64,000 nt of DNA, taken from Prototheca cutis. Taxonomy: Eukaryota; Chlorophyta; Trebouxiophyceae; Chlorellales; Chlorellaceae. The notes beneath the pieces were generated by a model. The model saw nothing but the letters and a program-made list of their open reading frames with translations. It did no database searches and had not been told where the DNA came from. The stretch's first letter is position 1. Each line of letters begins with the position of its first letter. The stretch is from contig BCIH01000002.1 of assembly GCA_002897115.2 (NCBI GenBank), positions 69,689 through 133,688 on the forward strand. Reading direction: 5' to 3'. Shown here in pieces: positions 23,460 to 33,745 of the stretch. The translations under genes and the position numbers were made by a program.

Positions 23460-25540
23460 ATGTCGCCGGGTGTCGGAGGGGGGGGCCTGTTCGGCTCCCT
23501 GCCCCCGGAGTCCAAGAGCCTGTTTGGCGAGCTTCCTCCAGTGCAAGGCCATGAGAGCGCGGAAACACGTAGGCCAGGTGAGGACGAGCCCGATCACAAG
23601 AGTCCAGGCGCCGCGAATGATCGGGAGTGTGCTAGGCTCTCGCCGCCGGCTGGCAAGCGGGCCAAGATTTTGAAGGTCAAGTTGCCAGAACTGCCTGGGC
23701 CCTCCCTGCGCGCGGCGTCCAGCGAGGATCCAGGGCGCAGGCCAACCATGGAAGGTCAGGGGAGATGGTCAATGTGCTGCTGTGCTACCTGCACTGGATT
23801 ACTTTGCTGTGATCAACTCGACGATGCGCATTCGCCGCCCCGGCACGAGCCCCCGCCTCGACGCATCGTGGCCTTGCAGATGTGGCAGTGACCGTGGACT
23901 GCAAGTCCCCAGAAGGCAACGGGTGAGTGTGTGATGCTGATGTGCAGGCTCGGTTTGCCTTGGAAATGGAACTGCGGTGTGCACAACTGCAGGGGGGTGT
24001 ATCGCTCTCTCCCTGCGAGGAGGGGTTTGTGCCCGTGCGACGAGCGTTGGCTCAAAGGAAAACCCCTCACATGGATCCCGGCCATGCCTCCAAGCCCAAG
24101 CACGTGCAGTATCGGGTACTATGCTGTGCTGGATGGCCATGGAGGCGTTGAGGTGGCACAGGCAGCGGCTGCTCTGCTCGACAAGCAGGTGAGGGCTTGC
24201 GGACTGGAGGCGCTGCGCAGCCGTCTGCCAGGCATGTCCCCAGGCGAGGCGGTGCGAGCGGCACGGGCCGCGGCGACCGCCGGCTACCGCACAGCTTCTG
24301 CGGAGCTTTTACGAGCCTGCACCGAGCGCGGCTGGACCGGAGGTGCGGCGGCTGTCACGCTATGGACGCTGGGCGACGTGGCAGTGCTGGCTAACGTCGG
24401 CGACGCACGATGCGTGCTGGCCCGCCGGATGGCGAGCCAGGAGATGATGGCTGGAGAGAACCATGGAGATGGCAGCGACGACGATGGCGGCAGACGGCAT
24501 GCCAGCAGCACAGGTAACTGCAGCAACAGCAACGTTGGCATGAGCGATGACAGCAGCACGCCTGCTGCAAACGCTGCGCATCAACCTCGTGCCCCAGAGC
24601 CTTCCGGGCGGCCACTCCTTCATCCGCCCACGCTCAAGGCGCACATGCTGACGCGAGACCACCGGGCTGTGGTTCCCGGGGAGCGCGCTCGGATCGACCG
24701 TGCTGGCGGGTTTGTGGACACATCAGGGCGGCTGGGAGGGCGCCTGGAACTTTCCCGGTCTCTGGGTGATGCAGCGCTCCGACGGCTAGGTCTCAGTGCC
24801 GTGCCCGACGTCACCGTTTTCCGCCTGGGGCCTAGGGACAAATTCCTGCTGCTCGGCTGCGACGGCTTCTGGGGTGAGTGGTGGCGTTGTGCTTGGTGTC
24901 TAGGGGCCATTTCAGTTTTGTGGAGCTATACATGGTTGGGGGGCTGCTGCACGACAAGTGCTGAAGAATAACAAGAGATTTCACAAAGGGGTTTGCAATG
25001 CATTTTGATGAAATAAATAAATAAATACACGGACTGTTGCTTTTATGGTGAGGGAGGGCGAGGGGGCCATCTTCATTTAAAGCTGTCAAGGCTAGGGGAT
25101 GACGGGGCCCTAGTGGGCCAGCGTTTCAAGGGTGAAATTGCTTTTTCCCAAGCAATATCTTGTAAAGGCAAGGGTACATTACAGCAGCTTGCTGCCCTCC
25201 ATGGTTCCTGTCCCGTACAGGTGTGTTTCCAGCTCAAGATGCCGTCGACTTTGCGGCAACCGAGCTGGCGGCAGGGGTTGCCGCCACACCCAAGACCGTC
25301 TGCAACCGCCTGCTGCACGAGGCTGTGCGGGTGCGAGGCTGCCGCGACAACTGCACCGTCATGATAGTTGTTGTGGCTGCCAACGAGGGCTGCTGCCAGG
25401 TGGCACAATGTGGTTCGCCAGCTGCCGCTGTCGAGACCGAGGTTGGTGTCGGCGTTGGGGAAGCAGTTGGGCCCACGACGAGGAGTGCACCATGTCCCGG
25501 AACAAACTCCGGGATGGGCCCTGGGGAGCGCCCTTCTTGA
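23460..25540 (+). CDS. PP2C-family protein phosphatase, ILKAP-like
   Basis: Metal-dependent Ser/Thr phosphatase. The N-terminus repeats LFGSLPP and LFGELPP, as in animal ILKAP. Catalytic motifs in order: YYAVLDGHGG (metal Asp and Gly), ANVGDARCVLAR, RLELSRSLGD, LLLGCDGFWG, and DNCTVMIVVV in the last exon. Exons seen: 23460-23754, 23880-23922, an exon or exons from ~23940 to 24873, and 25221-25540; the last junction (24873/25221) restores GFWGVFPAQDAV. The stretch 23940-24110 needs a change of frame before YYAVLDGHGG, so one junction there is unresolved and the usual RxxMQDAH block was not found. A ~90-residue Ser/Asp/Asn-rich insert separates GDAR from the later motifs. Ends 58 bp from the convergent PGM-family gene. 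Confidence 0.82.
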
Positions 25541-25598
25541 AGCTATGGGCTCCCCCCGCGCGCCCCCTTTTCGCTGGGAACGACGACATCGCTCCACG

Positions 25599-26878
25599 TC
25601 ACGAGTCCGTGAACCGGTCGTGGTCTGCGTCGGGGATGCGGATGATGCCGCAGTTTGGCAGGGCGTACCTGCGGTGGCTGCCCAGGGAGGGGCCCTTGAC
25701 CAGGGCAGTCATCACCGTGATGGTATCGCCGTGGGAGACAAGCACAATGTTGCGCTGGAAGTATTCGAGCTCCAGCCGCTGTACCAGAGCCCAGGCACGT
25801 GCGGCCACCTGTTCGACCGACTCCCCAGTCACTGCCACGTGCGTGGTGGTTGGGAGGGAGGGAGGGTGTGCGTGTTTGTCTTTGCAGGGCGGCTGATCAT
25901 AACAATGGCAGCAGTTGTGGTGGGCATGAGACCAATGCGTGGGTCTGCACATGTCTGAGATGAAAGGAAGGTGCCTCGCTCACATGCATGAGCATGCCAA
26001 CGTACCCACAGAACAACCCTGCCACTGCATTGCATCTCAAAACCCCCCTCATCACCACCACCAACAACCCTCACACACCGCCAGCTTTGTGGGAGGTGTC
26101 GAGAGCGTCCTTGGCCCACTCGCCATCGTAATCCGAGTCAGGGCTGCCCTCCAACTGGCCAAACTCCCGCTCCCGGAGGTCCTCGGCCACCTTCATTGGC
26201 CCATGTGGTGGGAGTGGGGAGTGTGGACGATCTCCAAGCTTAACAGGCACGTGCGGCCAGGGCACTGCATGCTGATGGGAGACGGTGCATGGCCAGATAC
26301 CATCGCTGCCGAGGTCCCTGCACAACACAGCCGCCCGCACTGTTCCCCCTTTTTCTCTTCCGTCGACGTACCTGGATGGGAATGTGAGGCCCCAGTTGCT
26401 CAGCGATACCTTCTGCAGTTTGCATCGTCCGGGCAAAGGGCGAGGCCAGGATGATGGGGTCCAGTGGTGAGCCCTTGAGCATGTCCCCGAGAAGCTTCCT
26501 GGCAAGGGAGAAAGGCGCATGCAGTGGCGGGGCATGTGAGAGACACAAGATCATGCGCAGATTACATGATGACGTACTCAAACCCCAGGGCGCCCTTGCC
26601 AAACTCACCCAGCATGTCGGGCCTGGGACCTGCCCAGGTCGGTCAGGCCCCACTGCGGTTTGCAGCCCTCCTCCTGCGTAAATTGCAAAAAGGCACGTCA
26701 GACTCGGCAGCATGTACACGCCCAAATATGATGATGCTGGTCAGAGCCTCGAGAGCACTGTGCAGCAAGATCCCGCACACACCAGCGTGCTGACGATCAG
26801 GCCCGCTTCATTGGCTCGGCTCTTGCCGTGCCGCACTAACAGGTACTGATTGCGAAATGTGTACGGCGCCGAAAGCAT
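25599..26878 (-). CDS. Phosphoglycerate mutase-like histidine phosphatase
   Basis: Member of the histidine phosphatase (RHG) superfamily, which transfers or removes phosphate through a phospho-histidine. Five exons (26878-26783, 26673-26609, 26498-26372, 26190-26079, 25831-25599) give 210 residues. The catalytic motif LVRHGKSRANEAG is at residues ~14-26, PQWGLTDLGRSQAR follows, then ASPFARTMQTAEGIAEQL, the acid region REREFGQLEG, and the second catalytic His in IVLVSHGDTITVMT. The substrate cannot be told; it could be a phosphoglycerate mutase or a broad phosphatase. Confidence 0.88.
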
Positions 26879-27859
26879 GTCTGCAATACTGCGTAGATTT
26901 TTGTTGCTGTAAAATATCAGATATAACAGAGTTCATTGTCTTCTGCATCTTGGCAAAGGTGGGTTCCTGTTTTGCAGCCGAGGCGCTGACTCACAGGGGT
27001 GCCATTCTCAACAAATGGTCTTAGGGGCTTTCCTACGCCCACCAACCTCGCCTGCTGCACGATAATTTTTATCCCAAAGCACTGACGCAGTCTGCGGGGG
27101 GTATCCCTCGGAAGGAGGTGGCCGTGCCTGCACGCAGTCAGTCCCCCTCCAAAGCACCCACGGAGCGCCGTACCAGGGATCGGGCACTTTGAACAGCGCG
27201 GATAGGCCTTTGCAACGCCCGTTCCTTTCAGAACTATGTATATTGAACAATTTTGGAGGAACAAGAATTGGAAAGAGCAGCTGGTATTTGCGACTGAAGT
27301 GGTTTCAAGAGCACCCTTTACATACCCTTGAGCATGACTGCGGAAAGGTGACTTACAGGAGCCGAGCTCTGCCTTGTTTGGAGCCCTCGGTACAACCCCT
27401 ACCATCTGGGGGGATATCCTCGTGGTTTCACTCTGCATGATTATTACATTGGGGTATTGAAAATCCAAAGCAGAACACATTTGGTCAGGGAGTTGTAGAC
27501 AGTTCAGCCTGGGAGGTGAACTTGCGCTGCCAGGAGCGTGGACTAAGTGGCACCACTGAGGTTTTGCCCAGACTGTTGCCCTGGCGCTCTCATTGGGGTT
27601 GACATCCAGGCAAGGCTTGTGCATCCTCGATGACCTGGTGCTTATATTGCTGTGGGATCGCCGGAAATAGCGACACTACCGCTTCTGGTGAGCCACCAAC
27701 GCAGAGCAGACTATCTGGTAGAGTTCAGATGCTATTGCCATGAAAGCCGGCAGAACTGCATGCATGCTTGCCACGGTACGACAGACCCCCCAGCGTGGGT
27801 CCAGGCCAAGCCATCGGCAATGAATGCTGTTAGCCAAATGGCCATGGCATGCATGTGCG
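26879..27859. other. Accessory region without a supported gene
   Basis: 981 bp of less GC-rich sequence. A 235-codon open frame runs on the minus strand (26917-27624) but has no recognisable domain, no ATG-linked signal and unusual composition, so I do not call it a gene. It borders the Fanzor-like relic and may be part of a decayed element. Confidence 0.35.
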
Positions 27860-28275
27860 CAGGGCGACGAGGAAAGCACCGTCGGCCGGTGGCCCCAGGT
27901 GACGTCGCGGTCGCTGCTGCTGCGCCGCCTCCCGCATGAGATGGTGGCGCTTGTGTGGGTGCGGGGTGAGCACACACATGCACATGCGCGCGCAGCAAGC
28001 ACACACAGTTTTCGCGGGCTGTGGGCCACGCCTACGCCAAGTGCGCCACGCCGCAGGTTTGCTAGGCGTGCAATAAACCCTTGCACCTGGGCGACTGTCC
28101 CACCTCCAAGAACAAGCACCTTGTTTGGCAGTGTCAGGATGAGGCCTGCGGCGTCATGCACAACCGCGACAAGAACGCGGCGTGAAACATGTGCTATGTG
28201 GCGATGGGCTTGATCTTCAACGGTGTCCGGCCGGAGCCTTTTGACAAGCAGCTCCCGCCCTGGCCCCGTGCCTGA
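27860..28275 (+). pseudogene. Decayed C-terminal end of a TnpB/Fanzor-like nuclease
   Basis: In the frame 28009-28275 the translation contains C..C, LHLGDCPTSKNK, LVWQCQDEACGVMHNRDKNAA and then NMCYVAMG, matching the zinc-ribbon and final RuvC Asp block (CxxC...RDxNAARN) of TnpB, IS607 OrfB and eukaryotic Fanzor proteins. Two in-frame stops break it: TAG inside the first Cys pair and TGA where the conserved Arg of NAARN should be. A possible upstream exon (27860-27960, LLLRRLPHEMVALV) joins across a GT...CACACAG intron. No intact nuclease body remains. Family assignment rests on the short motif. Confidence 0.65.
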
Positions 28276-28574
28276 GTTCAGCCTGAACACCCCTCCCCTT
28301 CCTCCTTGTCCAGCTACTTATTTCTGCTGGTTCTAAAGGAAGCTTTCCCTCTCTCTTGATGCTTGGACAGGCATCAATGACCCCCACCCTGCACGCACGT
28401 TTGTTGCTGAGAAGGGGTTGCTCCAGGGCACCGTCAATGTTGTGTTTATTGCTTGCATGTTGTCTTGTGTTTGGCCTGCATGATCGATGGCCAAACAAAT
28501 TGGCGCGCGCCTGACTCACACCGCCTCACAAACACTCTATAATTTGTTCGTCGTCCTGAGATCTCTGCAGCTGC

Positions 28575-29099
28575 ATGGCCGTCGCCCAGAAAACAATCTG
28601 GGGTGACTCGGAAGTCTGGTTGGCAGATTGGGGCTTGGCGGCGATAATCCCGAGGGTCCCTCGACCAGCAGCTGCCGAGGCCCCGTTACCTCGAACCGAC
28701 GATTTGTCAGAATGTTCAAAGAGTATGGATCCATGTAAGCTGTCCCTATTCCTCAAGAGACAGAGCGAGGGTTCACGGGTCAAGGTGCTTAGGGTGTCGG
28801 CAGTGCCGGAAGGTCAAACTCGCCGGTGCTCGGTGCGAAGCATGGGAACCGATAGACAGCTTACAAGCGGTTACTCGACGTGTCTTACAGTGGAGGACGT
28901 TATCTCTGTGATAGAGGCGGAGCTTAGGCGCCGCGTGCTGCCGGCGGAGAGGGCGAGCATTCAAAGGTCGCCGCCGGGTGATGAGATGGGTGACGGCGGG
29001 GAATCGCCTTTGTCCCGGGATTGCCCAAGCTCATGCCGCCTGTGCCTCCCATATGCAGATGTCTGGAGGGCGTTGCGCTTGATGATGCGGGATCGGTGA
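28575..29099 (+). CDS. Unassigned 174-codon ORF in accessory region
   Basis: An ATG-initiated frame with no family I recognise. It contains a plausible folded segment (CLTVEDVISVIEAELRRRVL) after a basic stretch. It may be a lone exon of a longer gene or a part of the mobile element whose nuclease relic lies just upstream. No splice partners could be fixed. Confidence 0.25.
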   Translation: MAVAQKTIWGDSEVWLADWGLAAIIPRVPRPAAAEAPLPRTDDLSECSKSMDPCKLSLFLKRQSEGSRVKVLRVSAVPEGQTRRCSVRSMGTDRQLTSGYSTCLTVEDVISVIEAELRRRVLPAERASIQRSPPGDEMGDGGESPLSRDCPSSCRLCLPYADVWRALRLMMRDR

Positions 29100-29606
29100 G
29101 TCGAGCACTTGCGGCGCTCGCTGCCCCTGCCCAGGCGTCGCGGGCTGCCCTGCAGTTTGCCCCCACCTCCCATGCCGTGGGCTCTTCAGCGGGCCAAACC
29201 TCCGACCCCTTCCCAGAATTACGGAAATATGTGCCCATAAGGGGCACCGACGTGACCATTGGCGGCCAGGGAAGCAGTCTGGCCACATATTTTGGGCTCT
29301 ACGCCATGTGATGTTGTACTGTGGCTGAGCCGGCAATACTCCCAGGCATCGTGTTGGAACCTGCAGACCAGCCCTAGGCTCGACCAAACAATGCTCCCCA
29401 TTGTGCTTTGCTACGTCCCAATCTTCATATCGATGCTCCAGCGCTGAGCAGATTCCCAGCACACTCCCAATAACTCGGCTTCTGCCCACACTGTGCCCCC
29501 ACAGCACAAAGGTCTTGTGTACACTGGGTTCCATCCCAGACGCGTTCAGGTCAAGCAGGGCAATCTCATGTCGCCGTCTGGCATCCCTTTCACGCCCAGG
29601 CCTCCA
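29100..29606. other. Intergenic region
   Basis: 507 bp between the orphan ORF and the SEC61 beta stop codon; no supported feature. Confidence 0.35.
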
Positions 29607-30294
29607 TCAGCCGCGCAGCTGCACAGGGGAATTCCGGGGAAAGTGGGTGAAACTTCCCCGAGGTCAGTGCTCCACATGCCGATGCCAACAACCCTGCACA
29701 CAGACTCCCCTCCCGGCACCCACCCCACCTTTCCGAAGATGTGCAGGATGAAGACAAACACAATGAAGCACACAGCGCCGCCGATCACAGCCGTCTGCAG
29801 ACAATCAAGGCAGCCAGCGGTTGCTGCACTGGCTTCCTACTTCACTAAATGGCCTTGCTCCTCTCCAAGAAACGCACCAGACGTTTCCTGACACAGGCGT
29901 GGCATACGACAGGACGACGGATCAGGTCTCGTGCATCCCCTTGCCCCACCCCCCCATCCAGGACCACTCACGGGAGAGAGCTTGATGGCCGCGCTGTCGT
30001 CCGTCGAGAAGTACCCTCGCTGCCCGCCGCTGCGTGCTGTACATCAAAATGTGCAATGTGGTCCATGAGCGCCTATGGCGGCCCCAGAAGCCCCAGGTAC
30101 GCATGGCATGGGTTTGCCTACCCCACCGTGGACCAGTGCCCAGATCAGTTGTGTCCCTTCTCGGCACCCCACTCACTCGATGCACGCCGTGCCCGCGCGG
30201 CAGAAGCGGGGGCAGGTGCCCGGGGCGCTCCCGATGCATCCCCGCCGGTCCGGCCCCTATTCACCAGCGTGCTGGCCTGGCTCGTGGCTGCCAT
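29607..30294 (-). CDS. SEC61B: SEC61 beta subunit of the ER translocon
   Basis: Small tail-anchored subunit of the SEC61 protein-conducting channel. Four exons (30294-30177, 30036-29972, 29794-29729, 29618-29607) give 86 residues; the last exon is only 12 bp. The cytosolic part is Ala/Pro/Arg-rich with RASTRSGGQRG, then the conserved GYFSTDDSAAIKLSPTAVIG and a single membrane helix GAVCFIVFVFILHIFGK. The C-terminus LRG is short like plant homologues. Every junction keeps phase and together they rebuild the family signature. Diverges from sucrose-phosphatase (402 bp between ATGs). Confidence 0.92.
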
Positions 30295-30696
30295 CACTCT
30301 CAACGGCCGCTGTCCGGACACCCTCCGCGGCACTCACAAGTGAATCTTCCGGCAATTGCAAGAGCAATGAACTGAATTTGACACCTTGGCCGCGTGGACA
30401 GGACCTCCCATTCGCCACTGCACGGCAAGTCACTGGGAACACGGCTGGACTGCGAAGGGACCCCGATCACTCCCGCGCCCGAACCATCGCTTCCTCCGGC
30501 TCTCGACTCGACTCTCGAAACGCCCAGCACGCCCAGCACGGGCAGCATGCAGCAAGTTTTGGCACTTACAACGTGAAATGCAATATTTTCTGGAATCCCC
30601 CCGCAGATCAAAGGTGTAAACTGTCTCTAGGCGTGATCCGATCGCCTGACAAGGCAATTCTCGACCTCTCTGCCTTCTGTCGGTGGCACGTCCCGC
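30295..30696. promoter_or_regulatory. Head-to-head intergenic region SEC61B/SPP
   Basis: 402 bp between two diverging start codons; must hold both promoters. No defined motif seen. Confidence 0.45.
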
Positions 30697-33377
30697 ATGG
30701 CCTCCACCAAGAACGATTGCGGTCCCGGACCGCTCGACCGTCCCGCACGCTTTGTGCTCATTTCCGATCTTGACTGGACCATGGTGGGATCCTGTCCAAG
30801 GGTTTGATGGCGACGAGGGCGTGCAGATGTTTTCACTGCTGAGCACGCGCTGGCGTGTCGGAGTACCTGGTGGGTGCCGATTGGGTGCACTGCCCTGGGG
30901 GAGCCAAAACTGACAAGACCACCGCCACGATGCTGCGCAGGTCGACCACCACGACAAGACTCATGACAAACTGCTGCGATTCAACAACGTCTGGAACACG
31001 GAGCTCGCCCACGACTCACTGCTGATCTACTCCTCGGGCCGGTCTCCTCATCTGTATGAGAAGCTAGCAGTGCGTGGATGCATTGTTCTTGGAAAGTGTG
31101 TGGGAACAGCATTTGGGACGAGGTCCCCCCTGTTCTGTGTTTCATTTTCAGGAGTTCCCATGCCTGCTTGGCAGCGATGCCATTGTTCCCCAGCTGCTGC
31201 GCCGCGCAACAATTTACCCCCAGGCGGAAGTGCCGCTGCTGAAGCCAGACATCCTAGTGTGCTCGGTGGGAACCGAGATCTTCTTTGACGGTGTGTGACA
31301 AGCAGTCGATTGTTTTGTTGGCTTGCTGCATGGTGGGACATGGGCATTGTATTTCCGCGGCGATGTGGGGCATTTGTCTTGTTTGTCCCAGGATTTTGTT
31401 CTGGGAGTTTCCGGGGGGAGCGGCACCCACACAGCTTGCCGTTTTGCTCCTGATGAACACACACACCCGCCCATGTCAGAGTTCACCACCTCACCTCTCA
31501 CACACCACAGGGGAGCCACACAAGCCCTGGTCCGACTTTCTTGACAAGGGCTGGGACCGTGAGAAGGTGATGTCCATTGCCCACACCTTCCCCGCGCTGA
31601 CGCTCCAGGTGCGTGCGGTGTTTGCAGAGGCTGACTGTGTCTGTGACTGTGTTTAAAAGCAGCTCCCAGGGTGCCTACAAGGCTGACGGTGTCCTGGGCT
31701 GCATGACAGATGTTTCCCCCCGCAGCGGGGTTGGGTGATACCATCCTGGGTGCTAGCTGGCAGCCGATGTGATGGCATCACACACAAGCGTCTGCACTCT
31801 GCGAGACCTTAAACCTCCCTCCAATTCACCCCACCAAACAAGCTCAGGTGCAAAGCGAGCAGCGGCCGCACAAGGTTTCCTTCAATGTCGCAGCCGGCTC
31901 GGAGGGCTTGATGGAAGAGCTGCGGGCAGCGCTGAAGAAGGCGGGACTGGAGGTCAACGTCATCTATTCGGCGGGGGTGGACGTGGACATCCTGCCGGCC
32001 GCTGCCAGCAAGGGCAAGGCATTATCCTTTTTGTTGGACGAGGTGCGCGAGCTGGGGTTGGTTTGCAGTGTTTTATTTTAGGCTGTTGTTGGGCACTGGT
32101 GTTGGAAGGTTGGCTGTGGATACACCAATACGCCAGGATATTTCTTGCACGCAAAGAAATCCCTCCAAAGAAAAAATTCCCCCTCAAAGAAAAAATCCCC
32201 CCCCCCAAAATTCCCCCTCAAAGCCCCCCCCAAAATCCCGCCAATTGACTTGACCAGATGACCAAGGGCGTCGGCTTGCCCAAGGATGGCGTGTTGGTTG
32301 CTGGTGACTCTGGGAATGACGTCGAGTTGTTTGCCGTTCCCGGGGTCTATGGTTGCATGGTGGCCAATGCGCACCCCGAGCTTCGCGACTGGTGCGAGGC
32401 GCACACGGGGCCCAAGCTGTTCCAGGCCAGCCAAGACGGGCCCGGTGGCATTTTCCAGGCGCTGGAGCACTTTGGGTTTGTCACTCACGCCGAGCCGCGG
32501 CCTGTGGAAGTGGAAGTCCGGCGGGCGGTGCTGGGCCAGCAGACCGCCGCCATCGATCTTTACTGCGGCGTGCTGCCAGAGGCCAGCCCCGACCACGTGG
32601 CCTCATTGGGTGATGTACGTCGTTTGCTTATTAGTTTGGGCTGGATGGATGGAGGGTGAAGTTTGGGTTTTTCGGGGGGGAGTTGGAGGTGAGGGGAGTT
32701 GGAGGTGAGGGGGAGTTGGAGGTGAGGGGAGTTGGAGGTGAGGGGGAGTTGGAGGTGAGGGGCCTTGGCAAGGAGGGGTGGGGCACTGACGGCGGCGACC
32801 CCTGACTGGCTCATATGGTACTGAATACGGCGTTTGTTATCGATGACAAATTTGAGATATTCTGCATACACACAGTTCCTGACGGAGGACTTTGCGTACT
32901 CTCACGATGGGTTTGAATGTGGGAAAAAGGAGTACCTGGACTACCTGGGTGGACCGGGGTACGACTGCATGAAGGCGCGGTACCCCGGCGGCGGCGTGTG
33001 GCGCGGCTGGGTCCGCGGCCTCTGCGTGTCCAACGCCGATGGCTCTGACGCATGGACGGCGACGTTGCAGACGTGCGNGCAGCGATTTGACGACCCCAAA
33101 GGTGTGATTTGGGAGTTGAATGGAGGCGGGGAGGTGTTGTGATGAGCAGGAGGTGGTAGTACGTACGTACGTTTGCACGTACGAGGGGAGACTGAACACC
33201 CTGCCCGTGCACTCGACCATGCATACACCAACAGAGGAGGACACGTCGAGCTCGAGGGTGGTGTATGGCGGCAAGCTGACGGTCAAGGAATTGGAGCCGG
33301 GAGTCTGGAAGGTCACCGAGGAGCTGTTCCGTACCCTTCCAAAGGAAGAGACCTTCAACACCATTGAGGGTGCCTGA
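30697..33377 (+). CDS. SPP: Sucrose-6-phosphate phosphatase
   Basis: HAD-superfamily enzyme that hydrolyses sucrose-6F-phosphate, the last step of sucrose synthesis. Eight exons (30697-30783, 30941-31069, 31152-31290, 31511-31608, 31848-32042, 32258-32614, 32876-33101, 33235-33377) give 457 residues. Motif I is ISDLDWTMVDHHD (nucleophile Asp24, acid Asp26), then LLIYSSGRSPHLYEKL, the plant-type SVGTEI, EQRPHKVSFNV, and the Mg-binding VAGDSGNDVELF. After VYGCMVANA comes a C-terminal S6PP dimerisation-type domain. Trp replaces the His found in land-plant DLDHTMV. One N at 33078 lies in exon 7. Confidence 0.94.
32675..32762. repeat. Five-copy 16-18 bp tandem repeat in an SPP intron
   Basis: AGTTGGAGGTGAGG plus 2-4 G residues is repeated five times in the intron after exon 6. 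Each unit carries a donor-like GGTGAGG. Confidence 0.85.
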
Positions 33378-33745
33378 TTGTTATGGTTATTCGGTGCGTG
33401 ATGGCCTTTGCTGCCGACAGGAGAAGAAGGGTGTTGTCATGTGATTGTCATGACTCCATGGGAGGCGTCGAGCCAGTTGTCACGGCCACCTCGCACGGAA
33501 GTTTTCAACAAAGACGTGTTTGCACGTGAAGAACTCGCTTGCTTTGGGTGTGAGCTTTGGTCCCAACTTGCTCTTTCTCTTCCCCCTCCATGCATCCCTG
33601 GTCGCCGATGATGATGCTGTGCTCCCCACAACCACGCTGGCACTGTTTGGGTACAGTTGTATTGGTGTTTCTCCTGTACATGCATCATGGCCACAACCAG
33701 CTTCTCCGTGGATGCATTCCATTCCGCGTGGGCAAAAGAACCGCA
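33378..33745. other. Convergent 3' gap
   Basis: 368 bp between the SPP and golgin-84 stop codons; no gene seen. Confidence 0.5.

Noticed and set aside
26917..27624. 235-codon open frame on the minus strand
   Set aside because: No family match, no splice or promoter support and odd composition; probably chance in lower-GC accessory DNA.
32675..32762. CRISPR-like array
   Set aside because: Units are contiguous tandem repeats with no unique spacers, inside an intron of a eukaryotic gene.
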